Source of the DNA: Synechocystis sp. PCC 7509 | Lineage (GTDB): Bacteria > Cyanobacteriota > Cyanobacteriia > Cyanobacteriales > Chroococcidiopsidaceae | Length of the DNA stretch: 64,000 bases | NCBI RefSeq assembly: GCF_000332075.2 | Contig: NZ_ALVU02000001.1 | Coordinates: forward strand, 4,161,609 to 4,225,608 | Direction of reading: 5' to 3' | Notes under the pieces: model-generated | Told to the model about the DNA's origin: nothing | Databases searched by the model: none | What the model saw: the letters and a program-made list of their open reading frames with translations, nothing else | Made by a program: the position numbers and the translations under genes | Shown: piece after piece, positions 46,489 to 57,400 of the stretch | How the letters are laid out: each line of letters begins with the position of its first letter | How positions within the stretch are numbered: position 1 is the first letter of the stretch

Positions 46489-47658
46489 ATGAAAGCAGTA
46501 TGTTGGCACGGCGCTAATGATATGCGCGTCGAAACCGTACCCGATCCCAAAATCATCAATCCCCGCGATGCAATTATTAAGATTACATCAACAGCAATTT
46601 GCGGTTCTGACTTGCACCTTTACAACGGTTTTAACCCAACCATGAAACCCGGCGATATTGTCGGACATGAGTTTATGGGGGAAGTAGTAGAACTTGGTAG
46701 CAGTGTTAAAAATGTCAATATAGGCGATCGCGTTGTTGTGCCTTTTACAATCTCCTGCGGTTCGTGCTTTTTCTGCAACCGCGATTTGTGGTCTTTGTGT
46801 GACAACTCTAACCCCAACGCTTGGATGGTGGAGAAAATAATGGGTTATTCTCCTTCTGGTCTTTACGGCTATTCTCATCTAACGGGTGGTTATGCTGGCG
46901 GACAAGCTGAATACGCCCGTGTTCCCTTTGCTGATACGGGTTTATTTAAAATTCCCGATGGACTAACCGACGAGCAAGTTTTGTTTCTCACCGATATCTT
47001 TCCCACTGGATACATGGCGGCGGAAAACTGCGACATTCAACCTGGAGATACGGTAGCAATTTGGGGTTGCGGCCCAGTGGGACAGTTTGCAATTAAAAGC
47101 GCCTTTATGCTAGGTGCGGAAAGAGTTATTGCTATTGACAGAGTTCCCGAACGATTGAAAATGGCAAAGGAACAAAGCGGCGCAGAAATCATTAACTACG
47201 AAGAAATCGACGCAGGGGAAGCATTGAAGGAAATGACCGGAGGACGCGGCCCCGATTCCTGTATGGATGCAGTGGGAATGGAAGCACACGGTACGGGTTT
47301 AGAAGGCTTTTATGATGAAGCAAAACAAGCCTTAAAGCTAGAAACCGATAGACCTACAGTTTTACGCCAGGCGATCGTTGCTTGTCGTAAAGGTGGCACT
47401 GTATCCGTCCCCGGTGTTTACACTGGCTTTGTAGATAAGATCCCCATGGGCGCTTTTATGAATAAAGGCTTGACCATGAAAACGGGACAAACTCACGTAC
47501 ATAGATACTTCCGCCCATTGCTAGATCGCATCCAAAATGGTGAAATCGATCCTTCTTACATCATCACTCACCGGATGAAGTTAGACGAAGCACCCCACGG
47601 TTACGAAATCTTTAAACACAAAAAAGACAACTGCATCAAAATTGTTCTCAAACCGTGA
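46489..47658 (+). CDS. Zinc-dependent alcohol/formaldehyde dehydrogenase 1
   Basis: 389 residues, MDR family. Catalytic zinc residues Cys38, His60, Glu61; structural zinc Cys90, Cys93, Cys96, Cys104; NAD-binding Rossmann motif GCGPVGQ. The inserts and the C-terminal half ([42 protein letters not shown]) match the large formaldehyde-dehydrogenase-like branch. The oxidised substrate is not proven; aldehyde or S-hydroxymethyl adducts are likely. The stop overlaps the start of the next gene (GTGA). Confidence 0.9.
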   Translation: MKAVCWHGANDMRVETVPDPKIINPRDAIIKITSTAICGSDLHLYNGFNPTMKPGDIVGHEFMGEVVELGSSVKNVNIGDRVVVPFTISCGSCFFCNRDLWSLCDNSNPNAWMVEKIMGYSPSGLYGYSHLTGGYAGGQAEYARVPFADTGLFKIPDGLTDEQVLFLTDIFPTGYMAAENCDIQPGDTVAIWGCGPVGQFAIKSAFMLGAERVIAIDRVPERLKMAKEQSGAEIINYEEIDAGEALKEMTGGRGPDSCMDAVGMEAHGTGLEGFYDEAKQALKLETDRPTVLRQAIVACRKGGTVSVPGVYTGFVDKIPMGAFMNKGLTMKTGQTHVHRYFRPLLDRIQNGEIDPSYIITHRMKLDEAPHGYEIFKHKKDNCIKIVLKP

Positions 47659-48812
47659 AATATCTAAGTCTTCTTGTTACGTGCCTTCTATCTACCGTAG
47701 CTTTTGCCTCTACCGCCCAAACACTACCTCAAGAAAAGAAGCTAGGCAACATTGAACAAGTTGCTTCTTTTAACGGCGCTATGCCTACCGGGGTGACGGT
47801 TTCCGCTAATAATCGCATTTTTGTCAACTTCCCGCGTTGGGGTGACAAGGTAGATTACACCGTCGCGGAAGTCAAAAACGGTCGCACTGTAGCTTATCCC
47901 AACGCCCAACTCAATCGCTTAAACACCAGTAAACAAGCCGATTCGTTAGTTTCAGTCCAAAGCGTAGTTATAGACCCCCAAGATCGTCTATGGCTATTGG
48001 ATACCGGAAGTATTAAGTTTGAACCTACAACTTACGGCGGCCCAAAATTAATTGGTGTTGACCTTAAGCAAAACCGCGTCTTTAAAACTATCTTGTTTCC
48101 GCAAACAGTGGCTTTGCCTACTACTTATCTCAATGATATTCGTTTTGATTTGCGGCGCGGTAATGCTGGAATTGCCTACATTACCGATTCTTCCGGTAAT
48201 GGCCCAAATGGAATTATTGTTGTAGACCTAGATTCGGGCAAAAGTTGGCGGCGATTAAACGATCATCCTTCAACTAAAGCTGTGAAAAACTTTTTGCCTA
48301 GCGTTGAAGGTCAAGTAGTCCGCAATCGTCCATCGCCAAAGCAGCCTTCTACGCCCATTACTATTGGTTCTGATGGCATTGCAATTAGTGCCGATGGCAA
48401 AACGTTATATTACTGCCCCTTAGCTGGACGGCGCTTGTATAGTGTCAGTACCGATGCTTTAGCAAACGAGCAAACAACTGACGAACAAGTAGCAGCAACG
48501 GTTATAGATTTGGGAGAAAAAGGCGGCGCGTCTGATGGGTTAGAGTCTGATTCTCAAAACAGGGTGTATTTAACCAATTACGAGCAAAACGCCATTCAAA
48601 GGCGATCGCCTAATGGTGCATACGAAACCTTAGTTAACGACGATCGCGTACTTTGTCCCGATACTTTATCTTTGGCGCGTAACGGCTACCTTTATTTCAC
48701 CGCTAATCAACTCCACCGTCAAGCCCAATACCAAAACGGTAAAGACCTGCGCCAAAAGCCTTATAGCTTATTTCGCCTCCGCGTCAATGCCCAACCTGTT
48801 TTACTGAAATAA
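47655..48812 (+). CDS. Secreted major-royal-jelly/yellow-like beta-propeller protein
   Basis: 385 residues. Signal peptide ([17 protein letters not shown], cleavage near STA-QT), then the MRJP/yellow fold: [105 protein letters not shown] and [22 protein letters not shown]. Starts at GTG inside the 4-base overlap with the dehydrogenase stop, so translation is coupled. Bacterial members are of unknown function; some relatives bind small ligands or oxidise them. Position between two dehydrogenases suggests related chemistry in the periplasm. Confidence 0.88.
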   Translation: MKYLSLLVTCLLSTVAFASTAQTLPQEKKLGNIEQVASFNGAMPTGVTVSANNRIFVNFPRWGDKVDYTVAEVKNGRTVAYPNAQLNRLNTSKQADSLVSVQSVVIDPQDRLWLLDTGSIKFEPTTYGGPKLIGVDLKQNRVFKTILFPQTVALPTTYLNDIRFDLRRGNAGIAYITDSSGNGPNGIIVVDLDSGKSWRRLNDHPSTKAVKNFLPSVEGQVVRNRPSPKQPSTPITIGSDGIAISADGKTLYYCPLAGRRLYSVSTDALANEQTTDEQVAATVIDLGEKGGASDGLESDSQNRVYLTNYEQNAIQRRSPNGAYETLVNDDRVLCPDTLSLARNGYLYFTANQLHRQAQYQNGKDLRQKPYSLFRLRVNAQPVLLK

Positions 48813-48833
48813 CCAAACTCAGGAGAATTTACT

Positions 48834-50048
48834 ATGAAAGCTGTGGTTTTTCATGGTATCGGTGACATTCGTTTAGATAACGTCCCCGAACCCAAAATTT
48901 TACATCCAATGGATGCGATCGTTCGTCTTACCGCCAGCGCCATTTGTGGTACAGATTTGCACATGATTCGCGGTACATTTTCAGGAATGCAACCGGGAAC
49001 AATTTTAGGTCACGAGGGAGTTGGGATCGTTGAAGAAGTTGGCGTAAATGTTCGTAACTTAAAAATAGGCGATCGCGTTGTGATTCCGTCTACAATCGGT
49101 TGCGGTTCTTGTTCTTACTGTCGCACTGGTTACTATTCCCAATGCGACGAAGCCAACCCCAACGGGCCAAGTGCGGGAACTGCCTTTTTTGGCGGCCCAA
49201 AAGATACCGGTCCTTTTCAAGGATTGCAATCGGAATACGCGCGGATTCCCTACGCTAACGTTGGTTTAGTTAAATTACCCCAAGGCGTAACCGATGACCA
49301 AGCAATCATGTTATCGGACATTTTTCCTACAGCTTATTTTGGCGCAGAAATTGCCGAAGTTTCCCCAGGGGATACGGTAGCGGTATTTGGTTGCGGCCCT
49401 GTGGGTTTATTTGCGATCGCTAGCGCTCAATTAATGGGTGCAGGACGCATTTTAGCCATTGATACCATTGGCTCGCGTTTGGAAATGGCAAGGGAATTAG
49501 GGGCGGAGGTGATTGATTTTAATGCCGAAGACCCTGTAGAGACAATTCAAAGCTTAACGGGCGGTATCGGTGTCGATCGTGCGATCGATGCGGTGGGTGT
49601 GGATGCAAGCCAACCCCATCAAGGACCCGCCGCAAAACAAGCGCCGCAACAAACAAAAGAGTTTGAAAAAGAAGTTGAACAAGTCGCACCCGAAACTAAC
49701 CCTAGTAATGGCAATTGGAATCCTGGGGACGGCCCATCCCAAGCAATAACTTGGGCGGTTCAAGGATTAGCCAAAGCTGGAACATTGTCAATTATTGGGG
49801 TTTATCCGCCAAATCATCGTTTTTTCCCCCTTGGTATGGCGATGAATAAAAACTTAACTATCAACATGGGAAACTGCAACCATCGCAAATATATTCCCAC
49901 CCTGGTAGATTTGGTAGAAACTGGCGCAGTCGATCCCGAACAAATTTTGACGCAACGCGAACCTTTAACTTCTGCCATTGAAGCTTACAAAGCTTTTGAT
50001 AAAAGAGAACCAGGCTGGATCAAAGTCGAACTCGTACCAGGAAAATAG
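48834..50048 (+). CDS. Zinc-dependent alcohol/formaldehyde dehydrogenase 2
   Basis: 404 residues, paralogue of the gene at 46489. Same zinc residues (Cys38, His60, Glu61; Cys90, Cys93, Cys96, Cys104) and GCGPVG motif. It carries an extra charged, low-complexity insert at about residues 255-300 (AAKQAPQQTKEFEKEVEQV) before ITWAVQGLAKAGTLSIIG. Such inserts occur in this FDH-like branch. It starts 22 bases after the royal-jelly-like gene, with AGGAG upstream. Probably part of the same operon. Confidence 0.9.
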   Translation: MKAVVFHGIGDIRLDNVPEPKILHPMDAIVRLTASAICGTDLHMIRGTFSGMQPGTILGHEGVGIVEEVGVNVRNLKIGDRVVIPSTIGCGSCSYCRTGYYSQCDEANPNGPSAGTAFFGGPKDTGPFQGLQSEYARIPYANVGLVKLPQGVTDDQAIMLSDIFPTAYFGAEIAEVSPGDTVAVFGCGPVGLFAIASAQLMGAGRILAIDTIGSRLEMARELGAEVIDFNAEDPVETIQSLTGGIGVDRAIDAVGVDASQPHQGPAAKQAPQQTKEFEKEVEQVAPETNPSNGNWNPGDGPSQAITWAVQGLAKAGTLSIIGVYPPNHRFFPLGMAMNKNLTINMGNCNHRKYIPTLVDLVETGAVDPEQILTQREPLTSAIEAYKAFDKREPGWIKVELVPGK

Positions 50049-50058
50049 GAGATTAATT

Positions 50059-50403
50059 ATGAGCGATACAAGTGTAAAAAAAGTGGATTCAACTACTTCT
50101 CCCACAGGGCAATTAGGACAAAAATATCTCGCCTCTGGCAAGTCTGTATCTATGCGGTTGTGGGAAAACGAAGCACCAACCCCCGAACCAAAACCCTCAG
50201 GTACTCGCGAGTACGAAACCGTAGGTTATGTAATTAGTGGTAAAGCGGAATTACACATTGAAGGACAAAGGATTTTGCTTGAACCTGGCAATTCTTGGGT
50301 TGTCCCTAAAGGTTCTTCCCATACCTACAAAATCTTAGAATCCTTTACCGCCGTAGAAGCCACAAGTCCCCCCGCCCAAGTTCACGGACGCGATGAAGAC
50401 TAA
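50059..50403 (+). CDS. Small cupin protein
   Basis: 114 residues from ATG 50059, with AGGAG 7 bases upstream; the longer frame would overlap the dehydrogenase. A single cupin barrel: GTREYETVGYVISGKAELHIEG (motif 1 region) and LEPGNSWVVPKGSSHTYKI (motif 2 with His). Motif 1 lacks the usual pair of histidines, so metal binding is doubtful. Last gene of the cluster, followed by the GAGACGTTGC hairpin. Confidence 0.85.
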   Translation: MSDTSVKKVDSTTSPTGQLGQKYLASGKSVSMRLWENEAPTPEPKPSGTREYETVGYVISGKAELHIEGQRILLEPGNSWVVPKGSSHTYKILESFTAVEATSPPAQVHGRDED

Positions 50404-50435
50404 ATTAGGCGATCGCAATTTATAAATTTTGCTCT

Positions 50436-50460
50436 AGAGACGTTGCAATGCAACGTCTCT
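50436..50460 (+). terminator. GAGACGTTGC hairpin ending the stress cluster
   Basis: AGAGACGTTGC-AAT-GCAACGTCTCT, an 11-bp perfect stem followed by ATTTTTA. Same dispersed repeat as 2941-2963, here with a T-run typical of an intrinsic terminator. Confidence 0.75.
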
Positions 50461-50497
50461 ATTTTTAGCAATGCTAGTATAAAGTTTTATCTAATCT

Positions 50498-51955
50498 GTG
50501 TTAGCTCGAAACAAAACACCCCTTTTAGACGCTCTTAAAAAGTACGCCCGTAGCAATCATGCGGCTTTCTATACGCCAGGACATAAGAAAGGACAAGGCA
50601 TTTCACCCCAATTAATCGATTGTTTTGGTACAAAAGTATTCAAAGCCGATTTGCCAGAATTACCAGAAATAGGTAGCTTATTCGATGCTCAAGGCGTGAT
50701 TCAATCGGCGCAGGAATTAGCCGCCACAGCCTTTGGTGCATCTCATACGTATTTTTTAGTCAATGGTTCTACTTGTGGAATTGTAGCGGCAATTTTAGCT
50801 ACTTGCGGTACGGGTGATAAAATTATTTTGCCGCGTAATGTGCATCAATCGGCGATCGCGGGCTTGATTCTTTCCGGTGCTACTCCCATCTTTATTAATC
50901 CCGAATACGATCCGGTACTAGATATTGCTCATAGCATCACTTTTACAGGGGTAGAAGCGGCTTTAAAGCAACATTTTGATGTCAAAGCGGTGATGATGGT
51001 TTACCCGACTTATTTCGGCGTTTGTGGAGACATAGAAAAAATCGCCCATCTCACCCATCAGTACAATATTCCGCTATTGGTAGACGAAGCGCACGGAGCG
51101 CATTTTGCTTTTCATCCTGACTTCCCGATTCCAGCAATCAAAGCGGGTGCAGACTTAAGTATTCAATCAATTCATAAAACCCTAGGCGCACTGACTCAAG
51201 CTTCCATGCTGCACGTCCAAGGTGACAGGATTAATATTAGTAGATTAGCTAAAGCTTTAGAATTAGTTCAATCTAGTAGCCCTAGCTACTTACTTTTAGC
51301 TTCTTTAGATGCGGCGCGTCAGCAAATGGCTGTAGAGGGAAAACAATTAATGTCTCGCACTTTGCAGTTAGCCGAAAGCGCGAGAACTCAAATTAGTCAA
51401 ATTCCCAGCTTATCAGTTTTAGAACTTACGCTTACAACACCTGGATTTGTGGCTTTAGACAAAACTCGTCTAACTGTAAATGTTTCTGGCTTGGGACTTA
51501 CAGGATTTGCCGCCGATGAAATATTAGTTAATTATGGTGTAATTGCCGAATTGCCATCTCTGCAAAATCTCACGTTTATTATTAGTTTGGGAAATACAAA
51601 CGCAGACATAAATCAATTAGTGCAAGCATTAAAAACTCTGGCTACTAAACATAAACGAGTTTTTGAGACAGAAAGTGCTATCGCACCTTTTAACCTGGAA
51701 TCAAAATTAGCAATTACGCCGCGTCAGGCATTTTATGCAGCTACAGAGACTTTACCAATAGAACAAACGGGCGATCGCCTTTGCGCTGAATTAGTTTGTC
51801 CATATCCCCCAGGAATCCCGGTGTTAATTCCTGGAGAAATAGTTACAACCCAAGCAATTATTTATCTGCAAAAAATTCAAAGTTTAGGCGGATATATTAG
51901 CGGGTGCAGTGATTCTAGCCTCAAAACTTTAAAAGTAATCTTAGACAAAAGCTAA
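50498..51955 (+). CDS. Orn/Lys/Arg decarboxylase-family PLP protein
   Basis: 485 residues, fold-type I PLP enzyme of the group III decarboxylase family, short form without the N-terminal wing domain. Visible are [11 protein letters not shown], the PLP phosphate/base region with DEAH (196-199) and the Schiff-base Lys227 in [12 protein letters not shown]. The C-terminal domain has [12 protein letters not shown]. Short members decarboxylate lysine, ornithine or arginine; which one is uncertain. Starts at GTG 50498. Overlaps dusB by 15 bases at the 3' end, convergent. Confidence 0.85.
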   Translation: MLARNKTPLLDALKKYARSNHAAFYTPGHKKGQGISPQLIDCFGTKVFKADLPELPEIGSLFDAQGVIQSAQELAATAFGASHTYFLVNGSTCGIVAAILATCGTGDKIILPRNVHQSAIAGLILSGATPIFINPEYDPVLDIAHSITFTGVEAALKQHFDVKAVMMVYPTYFGVCGDIEKIAHLTHQYNIPLLVDEAHGAHFAFHPDFPIPAIKAGADLSIQSIHKTLGALTQASMLHVQGDRINISRLAKALELVQSSSPSYLLLASLDAARQQMAVEGKQLMSRTLQLAESARTQISQIPSLSVLELTLTTPGFVALDKTRLTVNVSGLGLTGFAADEILVNYGVIAELPSLQNLTFIISLGNTNADINQLVQALKTLATKHKRVFETESAIAPFNLESKLAITPRQAFYAATETLPIEQTGDRLCAELVCPYPPGIPVLIPGEIVTTQAIIYLQKIQSLGGYISGCSDSSLKTLKVILDKS

Positions 51956-52990
51956 TAAGTCTTCGTCAATTAGGATACTTTCCTTAGTTAAACGGGCGAT
52001 CGCGCGATCAATTATATCCAACCCTTCAGTTACAGAATTAATTACACTCAACTGTCCGCGCAATTCACTAGCACCGCTAAAACCCTTGGCGTACCAAGTC
52101 ATGTGTTTACGAGCTTGACGCACACCGCGATCGCCTTTGTATTCCCACAATGCTTGTAAGTGTTCTCTAGCGCATTCCAATCTCTGCACGGGAGTAGGAG
52201 TTATAAGTAATTCCCCAGTTTTGAGAAAGTGATCAACTTCCCCTACCAAAAAAGGATAGCCCAAAGTTCCCCGCGAACACATTACCCCATCCGCGCCCGT
52301 TTCTTCTAAACACCTTACCGCCGCTTCTACCGTAAAAATATCGCCATTACCAATTACCGGAATTGAAAGTATTTCTTTAACTTTGCGTATCCACTCCCAT
52401 TTTGCCGAACCATTGTAACCTTGAGCGCGGGTACGTCCGTGAACGGTAATCATTTGCGCCCCCGCGTCTTCCATGCGTTTAGCAAAGTCTAAAATCGTAA
52501 TTTCTCCGTCGCTCCAACCGATGCGAGTTTTGACTGTAACGGGGACATTTACAGCTTTGACTACTGAGCGCACAATTTCCTCGGCTATTTCTGGTTGACG
52601 CAGTAGGGAAGAACCGCCGCCATTTTTAGTAATTTTGTTGACGGGACAACCCATATTAATATCTACTGTATCTGCTCCTTCCGCTACAGCCATTTGCGCT
52701 GCTTCTGCCAAAAAATCAGGGCGACAATCAAATAGTTGAATGCTAATCGGTCTTTCGCGATCGTCAATCTCCATAATTTTCGGCAACTCTTTGACGTAGT
52801 GCAACCCCGTAGCGTTGACCATTTCGGTATACATCATCGAATCGGGAGCATAGCGTCTTACTAAACGCCGAAATACCAAATCGGTTACGCCCGATAATGG
52901 CGACTGTAAGACGCGGCTTTTGACTTCTAATGAACCAATTTTAAGCGGGGTAGAGAGCCGAGATTGAAGTAGGGGAGACAGAGTAAGCAT
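51941..52990 (-). CDS. dusB: tRNA-dihydrouridine synthase
   Basis: 349 residues, FMN enzyme reducing uridine in the tRNA D-loop. Catalytic Cys115 is in [20 protein letters not shown]. The FMN site includes [25 protein letters not shown] and GNGDIF. Opening [29 protein letters not shown] is typical of DusB/Dus. Subfamily from similarity to DusB-type enzymes. It overlaps the decarboxylase end by 15 bases. Confidence 0.93.
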   Translation of the reverse strand: MLTLSPLLQSRLSTPLKIGSLEVKSRVLQSPLSGVTDLVFRRLVRRYAPDSMMYTEMVNATGLHYVKELPKIMEIDDRERPISIQLFDCRPDFLAEAAQMAVAEGADTVDINMGCPVNKITKNGGGSSLLRQPEIAEEIVRSVVKAVNVPVTVKTRIGWSDGEITILDFAKRMEDAGAQMITVHGRTRAQGYNGSAKWEWIRKVKEILSIPVIGNGDIFTVEAAVRCLEETGADGVMCSRGTLGYPFLVGEVDHFLKTGELLITPTPVQRLECAREHLQALWEYKGDRGVRQARKHMTWYAKGFSGASELRGQLSVINSVTEGLDIIDRAIARLTKESILIDEDLLAFV

Positions 52991-53046
52991 AAAACTTGTT
53001 GATTTTATACCATCCTATCTCACTGCAACAGTAAGCCGTTAGCGCC

Positions 53047-53417
53047 TTAAGGGTTGCCGATTCCCCCTGCCGCGCCGTACACTTGCCCAGTGGTGTAGCT
53101 TGACTCTTGGGAAGCCAACAGCACGTAGATAGGGGCAATCTCCGCAGGTTGTGCGGGACGACCTAGAGGTGTATCGCTACAGAACTTTTCGATCATATTT
53201 TGGGGTTGACCGCCGCTAACTTGAAGCGGTGTCCAGTAAGGTCCCGGTGCGATCGCATTCACGCGGATACCTTTTTTAGCAAGCTGCTTTGCTAGAGACT
53301 TTGTAAAGGTTACCTGCGCCGACTTGGTTTGGGCATAGTCGAGTAAATTTTTCGATGGATCGTAGGCTTCAACCGAAGAAGTATTAATAATGCTAGATCC
53401 GGGCGAAAGGAGTGGGA
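53047..53417 (-). pseudogene. Short-chain dehydrogenase, 5' part removed by IS630 insertion
   Basis: The minus frame is open from 53417 down to the stop at 53047 and reads [11 protein letters not shown], then the active-site YAQTK, then [17 protein letters not shown] and the C-terminal [18 protein letters not shown]. This is the C-terminal half of a classical SDR oxidoreductase (YhdF/GSP39-like). The N-terminal half with the TGxxxGIG cofactor site is missing. The frame is cut exactly at the TA dinucleotide flanking the insertion element, and the sequence beyond the element does not encode the missing half. Confidence 0.85.
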
Positions 53418-53419
53418 TA

Positions 53420-54395
53420 AGTAGGTGGGGGTGAGATAACCAAAATGTATAACATTAGATAAAGACAGTGAATATAAGAAATAAGTATAAAAATGCCAGC
53501 ACGTCTTAGAGTATTTCTGAACCAAGAAGAAGATAGAACGTTATTTGAGTTAAGGACAGCCCTGGCGGTGTCACAGAAAGTAAAAGATCGAGCCGAAGTA
53601 GTGAGGTTAAATTTTCGTGGATGATACAAAGAAAAAATAGCAGCTCATTTTAATTGGGCAGACCAAACAGTAAGAGAGACACTTCATAAATGGGATAAAA
53701 AAGGTTTAGGGGGATGATGAGATGTGTCAGGTAGAGGAGGAATCACAAAGTAGAAGAGGATATTGTTTATTTAGAAGAATGCCTTAAGAACGAACCACGC
53801 ACATATAATAGTCGTAAAGCTAGAGAAAGAGAAAAATATTAAGTTGAGTCCCGACAGAATTAGAAGGGTACTCAAAAAAAGGGGATTCATTGGAAACGAG
53901 CAAGAATCAGTCATAAAAAAAAGCAAGACCCTGTAACACGAGAAATTAAACAGGGGGAGCTAGAAATGCTAGAATTAGCAGCCGCAGAGATAAACCTAAA
54001 ATATTTAGATGAATTAGGTTTTTGTAGGTGGTGTTCACCTGGTTATACATATTATCCAGTGGGAGAACAAAAGCGACAAGATAACGGTTCTACACATAAA
54101 TCTTTTGAAGTACGAGAATATTGGACTAAGGGGGAAAGTTTAGGAGTGTATATTTTCTTTTTGCCTAAATATTGTTCGGAGATGAATAGAATTGAACTAG
54201 AGTGGCAACAACTTAAAAAACACGAAATTTCTGGAGAGATGTTTGATGATGAAATAGACCTAGCTTATGCAGTTATTGATGGGATAGATCCTAGAGGAGA
54301 ACGAAATAATTACCATACAAAACGTTTTAAATTTAACAATTATTCCTCTTCTTAATATTATTTTACACATTTATGTTATCCTCCGCCCACCTACT
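53420..54395 (+). mobile_element. Decayed IS630-family insertion sequence, internally deleted
   Basis: 976 bases bounded by TA on both sides (53418-53419 and 54396-54397), the target of the IS630/Tc1 group. Ends are inverted repeats about 36 bases long with roughly 29 matches; the outer 12 bases AGTAGGTGGG.. match best. The interior holds a broken transposase. Length is short of the about 1.1-1.2 kb usual for relatives, which fits the internal loss described under the transposase entry. The element disrupts an SDR gene. Confidence 0.88.
53493..54355 (+). pseudogene. IS630-family transposase remnant
   Basis: The N-terminal part reads MPARLRVFLNQEEDRTLFEL and an HTH-like IAAHFNWADQTVRETLHKW, but carries an in-frame TGA after NFRG, double TGA after KGLGG, and later frame changes. 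From 53966 the frame is open again: first catalytic region LDELGFCRW, then GEQKRQDNGSTHKS (second Asp) and FLPKYCSEMNRIELEWQQLK (catalytic Glu). Between the first Asp block and DNGSTH about 60-70 residues usual in the family appear to be missing. Inactive; could only move in trans. Confidence 0.85.
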
Positions 54396-54480
54396 TATAA
54401 CAAAGTCATTTATGTTTTGACACTCAGCGATCGCCAAGAGATAAAAATCGTTATTCATCCTAGTGGATTTTGGAGGTTCT

Positions 54481-57400
54481 TTAAGTAGATAATCTTACTT
54501 GAGAGCCAGTTTGAGCTTTATATACTTCAATCCGGGCTTGGAAAGCTTCTTTAAAATACGGCATATGCGTAACAGCTAGAATACAGGCAAAATCTGGCGC
54601 GATCGCATTTATCGCTGCAATTAGGCGATCGCATCCTTCCCGATCTTGTGTACCAAAACCTTCATCGATAATCAACATTTGCAAAGATGCACCCGATCTT
54701 TGAGCCAGGAGTTTTGCTAAAGCTAAACGGATGGCAAAGTTGATTCTAAAAGCTTCTCCCCCCGAATAAGTTTCGTAAGCTCTCGTACCCCGCGCGTCAG
54801 CAATTAAAATATCCAAAGTATCAATCAATTTAGCGGTTTTCTTAGCGGCTTTGCTACCTTTTCCGGCTTTTTGGGTGACAAATTGAACGTGTAATTGGTT
54901 TGCACTCAGTCGCGCCAATAACTGATTGGTTTCGGCTTCTAATTGCGGCAATATATTCTCAATCATCAACGCTTGAATGCCATTTTTGCCGAAAGCTTGA
55001 GCTAATTCTTGATAGACGCGATATTGTTGCTTTATTGCTTGCAATTGCTGTTGCTGTTGCTCGTACTGAACTTGCACGGTTTCTAGTTGCGCCGCTAATT
55101 GTTGCAATCCGCCGAGTTTGCTTAAATGTTCGTCCAGTTCCCGCCGCCCTTGTGCCAACTTTTGTTCTAATTCTTGAATTTCTACAGTAGTATTGGGGGA
55201 AGTTGCTAATTGTTGAGTAAGACTGTCTATTTGTGTTGCTATTAGTTGCTTTTCTGTCAATCTCGATTCTGTTGCTTTAGTTAACTCTTTTATGCGCTCT
55301 TGAAGTTCGGGATATAGTTTTTGAGCCGAATTTAGCTCTTGAAAGCGCAATTGCCAAGCTTGAGAATTGCGTAAAGCTACCCGTAAGGCGTTGTGTTGCT
55401 CGGTGTTGTAGCCAATTTCTTGAATTAAACTTTCTAAAGCCGCAATTTTTCTAGTTATGGGCGAATTAGTTGCTTGTTGGGTAATTTGGGACTGCAATTC
55501 GGCAATTTGGGACTCTATTTCTGGCTTACGGGCGGCGATTTGGGCTTGCCTTTTTTGAGCATCTTTGATTTGCCCTTGACGAATTTCCGCCCACCGCCAC
55601 CGCTCGATTTCGCTCCGTGCTAGGGCGTGATCTTGCTCGTTATAGTTGAGTTTTTGCAACTGCGTATCTAATTGACGCAATTCGTTTTGAATATCTGGGG
55701 CATAATTGCCCGTATTTAGAGCATTTTCTAACTGCTGCTTTTCTGTAGCTATTTGGTCTAATCGCTCTTTTTCATCCCCGGTTGCTGTTAATTGGGCGGC
55801 TAATTGTCCTCTTTGCTCTCGTAAAGTATCATAATCGGCTAATTGCTGGGTTAATTCGCGGTATTCCTGGCGCAATACTTGAATTTCTCGGTCGGAAGTT
55901 GCCATTTGCTCTTTACCAACCCATAACTGTTCTTGAACATCTTGCTGTTGAGTTTGAGTTTTTTGAACTACACGATTCCAGTGATGTTCGTCTAACGGGC
56001 GATCGCATAATGGGCAACTAGCATCGGGATTTTGCAGCATTTGCATTTTTTGCTCCAATTCCCCGATTAGCTTCTCACAGTCGCTTTGGTGCGCTAACAG
56101 GCGTTCCATAAAGTGGCGGCGCTCTTGTCCTTTTTCCCGCACTCTCTCTAAATAAACTCGTTTTTTTTCTAAGGTTTCAATCTGTTTTCCAACTTCAGTT
56201 ACTGCTTGTTGCAGTTGGGGTTGACGTTGTTGTTTAGTATTTAATTGTCTTTCCGAGGCTTGGAGTTCTTCTATTTTGGCACTTATTCGCGCTTGTAATC
56301 GTTCTAGTTGCAATTGCAAAGTTGTACGTTGTTGCAAAAGGGGCGATACTTGTACTTGTAAATTGTCTAATTGCTGCAAGCGATGTTTAGCTGCTGATAG
56401 TTGTGCTAAAGCGCTTTGGACTTCCGCCGTTTTACTCAAGGTTTGATTAATCTCTTGCTCTTGCTGCTCTAAGGCTACTATTTGTGCTTCGGCGTGCTGC
56501 AATTGACGATTAATGGCGTTGATTTGCTCTGCTTTTTCCTGCTGCAATTGCTGCATTTCCACCGTAGCGCGGGAATGCTCATGAAACTTACTAGATAAAG
56601 TTTCTTCTGTAGCTTGCAGGCGTTGGTGTTCTTTGTAGCCAGATGCGATCGCATTTTCTTGACTTAATAGCTCTCTAACCGCTTCTAGCTGACCTTCTAG
56701 GTTAATTTTGTCTTGACTTAAACGGCTTCTTTCTTGACTTAAGTTAAGATGTTGTTGTCTAAGAAAGCCTAATTGTTGCTCCCAATTTTGCCTTTGGTGC
56801 TGCACTACTTGCAAGCTTTGCACTTTTACATTGTCGTAAGCTTGTTGTTGTTGTAGATAATTAACTTTTTCCTCTGACTGGGTACTTAAAGCCGCCACTT
56901 CTGTTCGTTGCTGCAACTGAATGTGCATAGATTCAATAGAGCGCGTGGATTGTTCTGCTTGGGCTTTAAAAGAGCGAGATAAATCTTTGGCTTGTTCTTC
57001 CAAATCATCGTATTGATTGAGTTTCAGCAATTCTGCTAATATCTCTTTACGCTCGTTGGGACGCTTGAGCATAAACTCATCGGCTCTACCTTGGCGCAAG
57101 TATGCCGAATTAATAAATGTGTCGTAGTCTATTTTGATATGAGTTAATATTTCTTGCTGAGTAGCGCGGACACCTTTAGCTGTTAAAGCTTTAAATCCGC
57201 TCGGTGTATCAACTTGAAACTCTAAAGAGCTACTTTGTCCCCGGTAACGAGTGCGAATGACTCGATATTTTTGACTAAAGCTAGTAAACGTAAAATCAAC
57301 CCGAACCTCTTTAGCTCCCGTTTGAATGACATCATCCTCACTAGAGGCGCGACTTTCTCCCCAAATTGCCCAAGTTATCGCCTCCAATAGTGAAGACTTA

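Noticed and set aside
53310..53629. Two further minus-strand frames across the IS630 left end
   Set aside because: They run over the transposase and the SDR in wrong frames and have no recognisable content.
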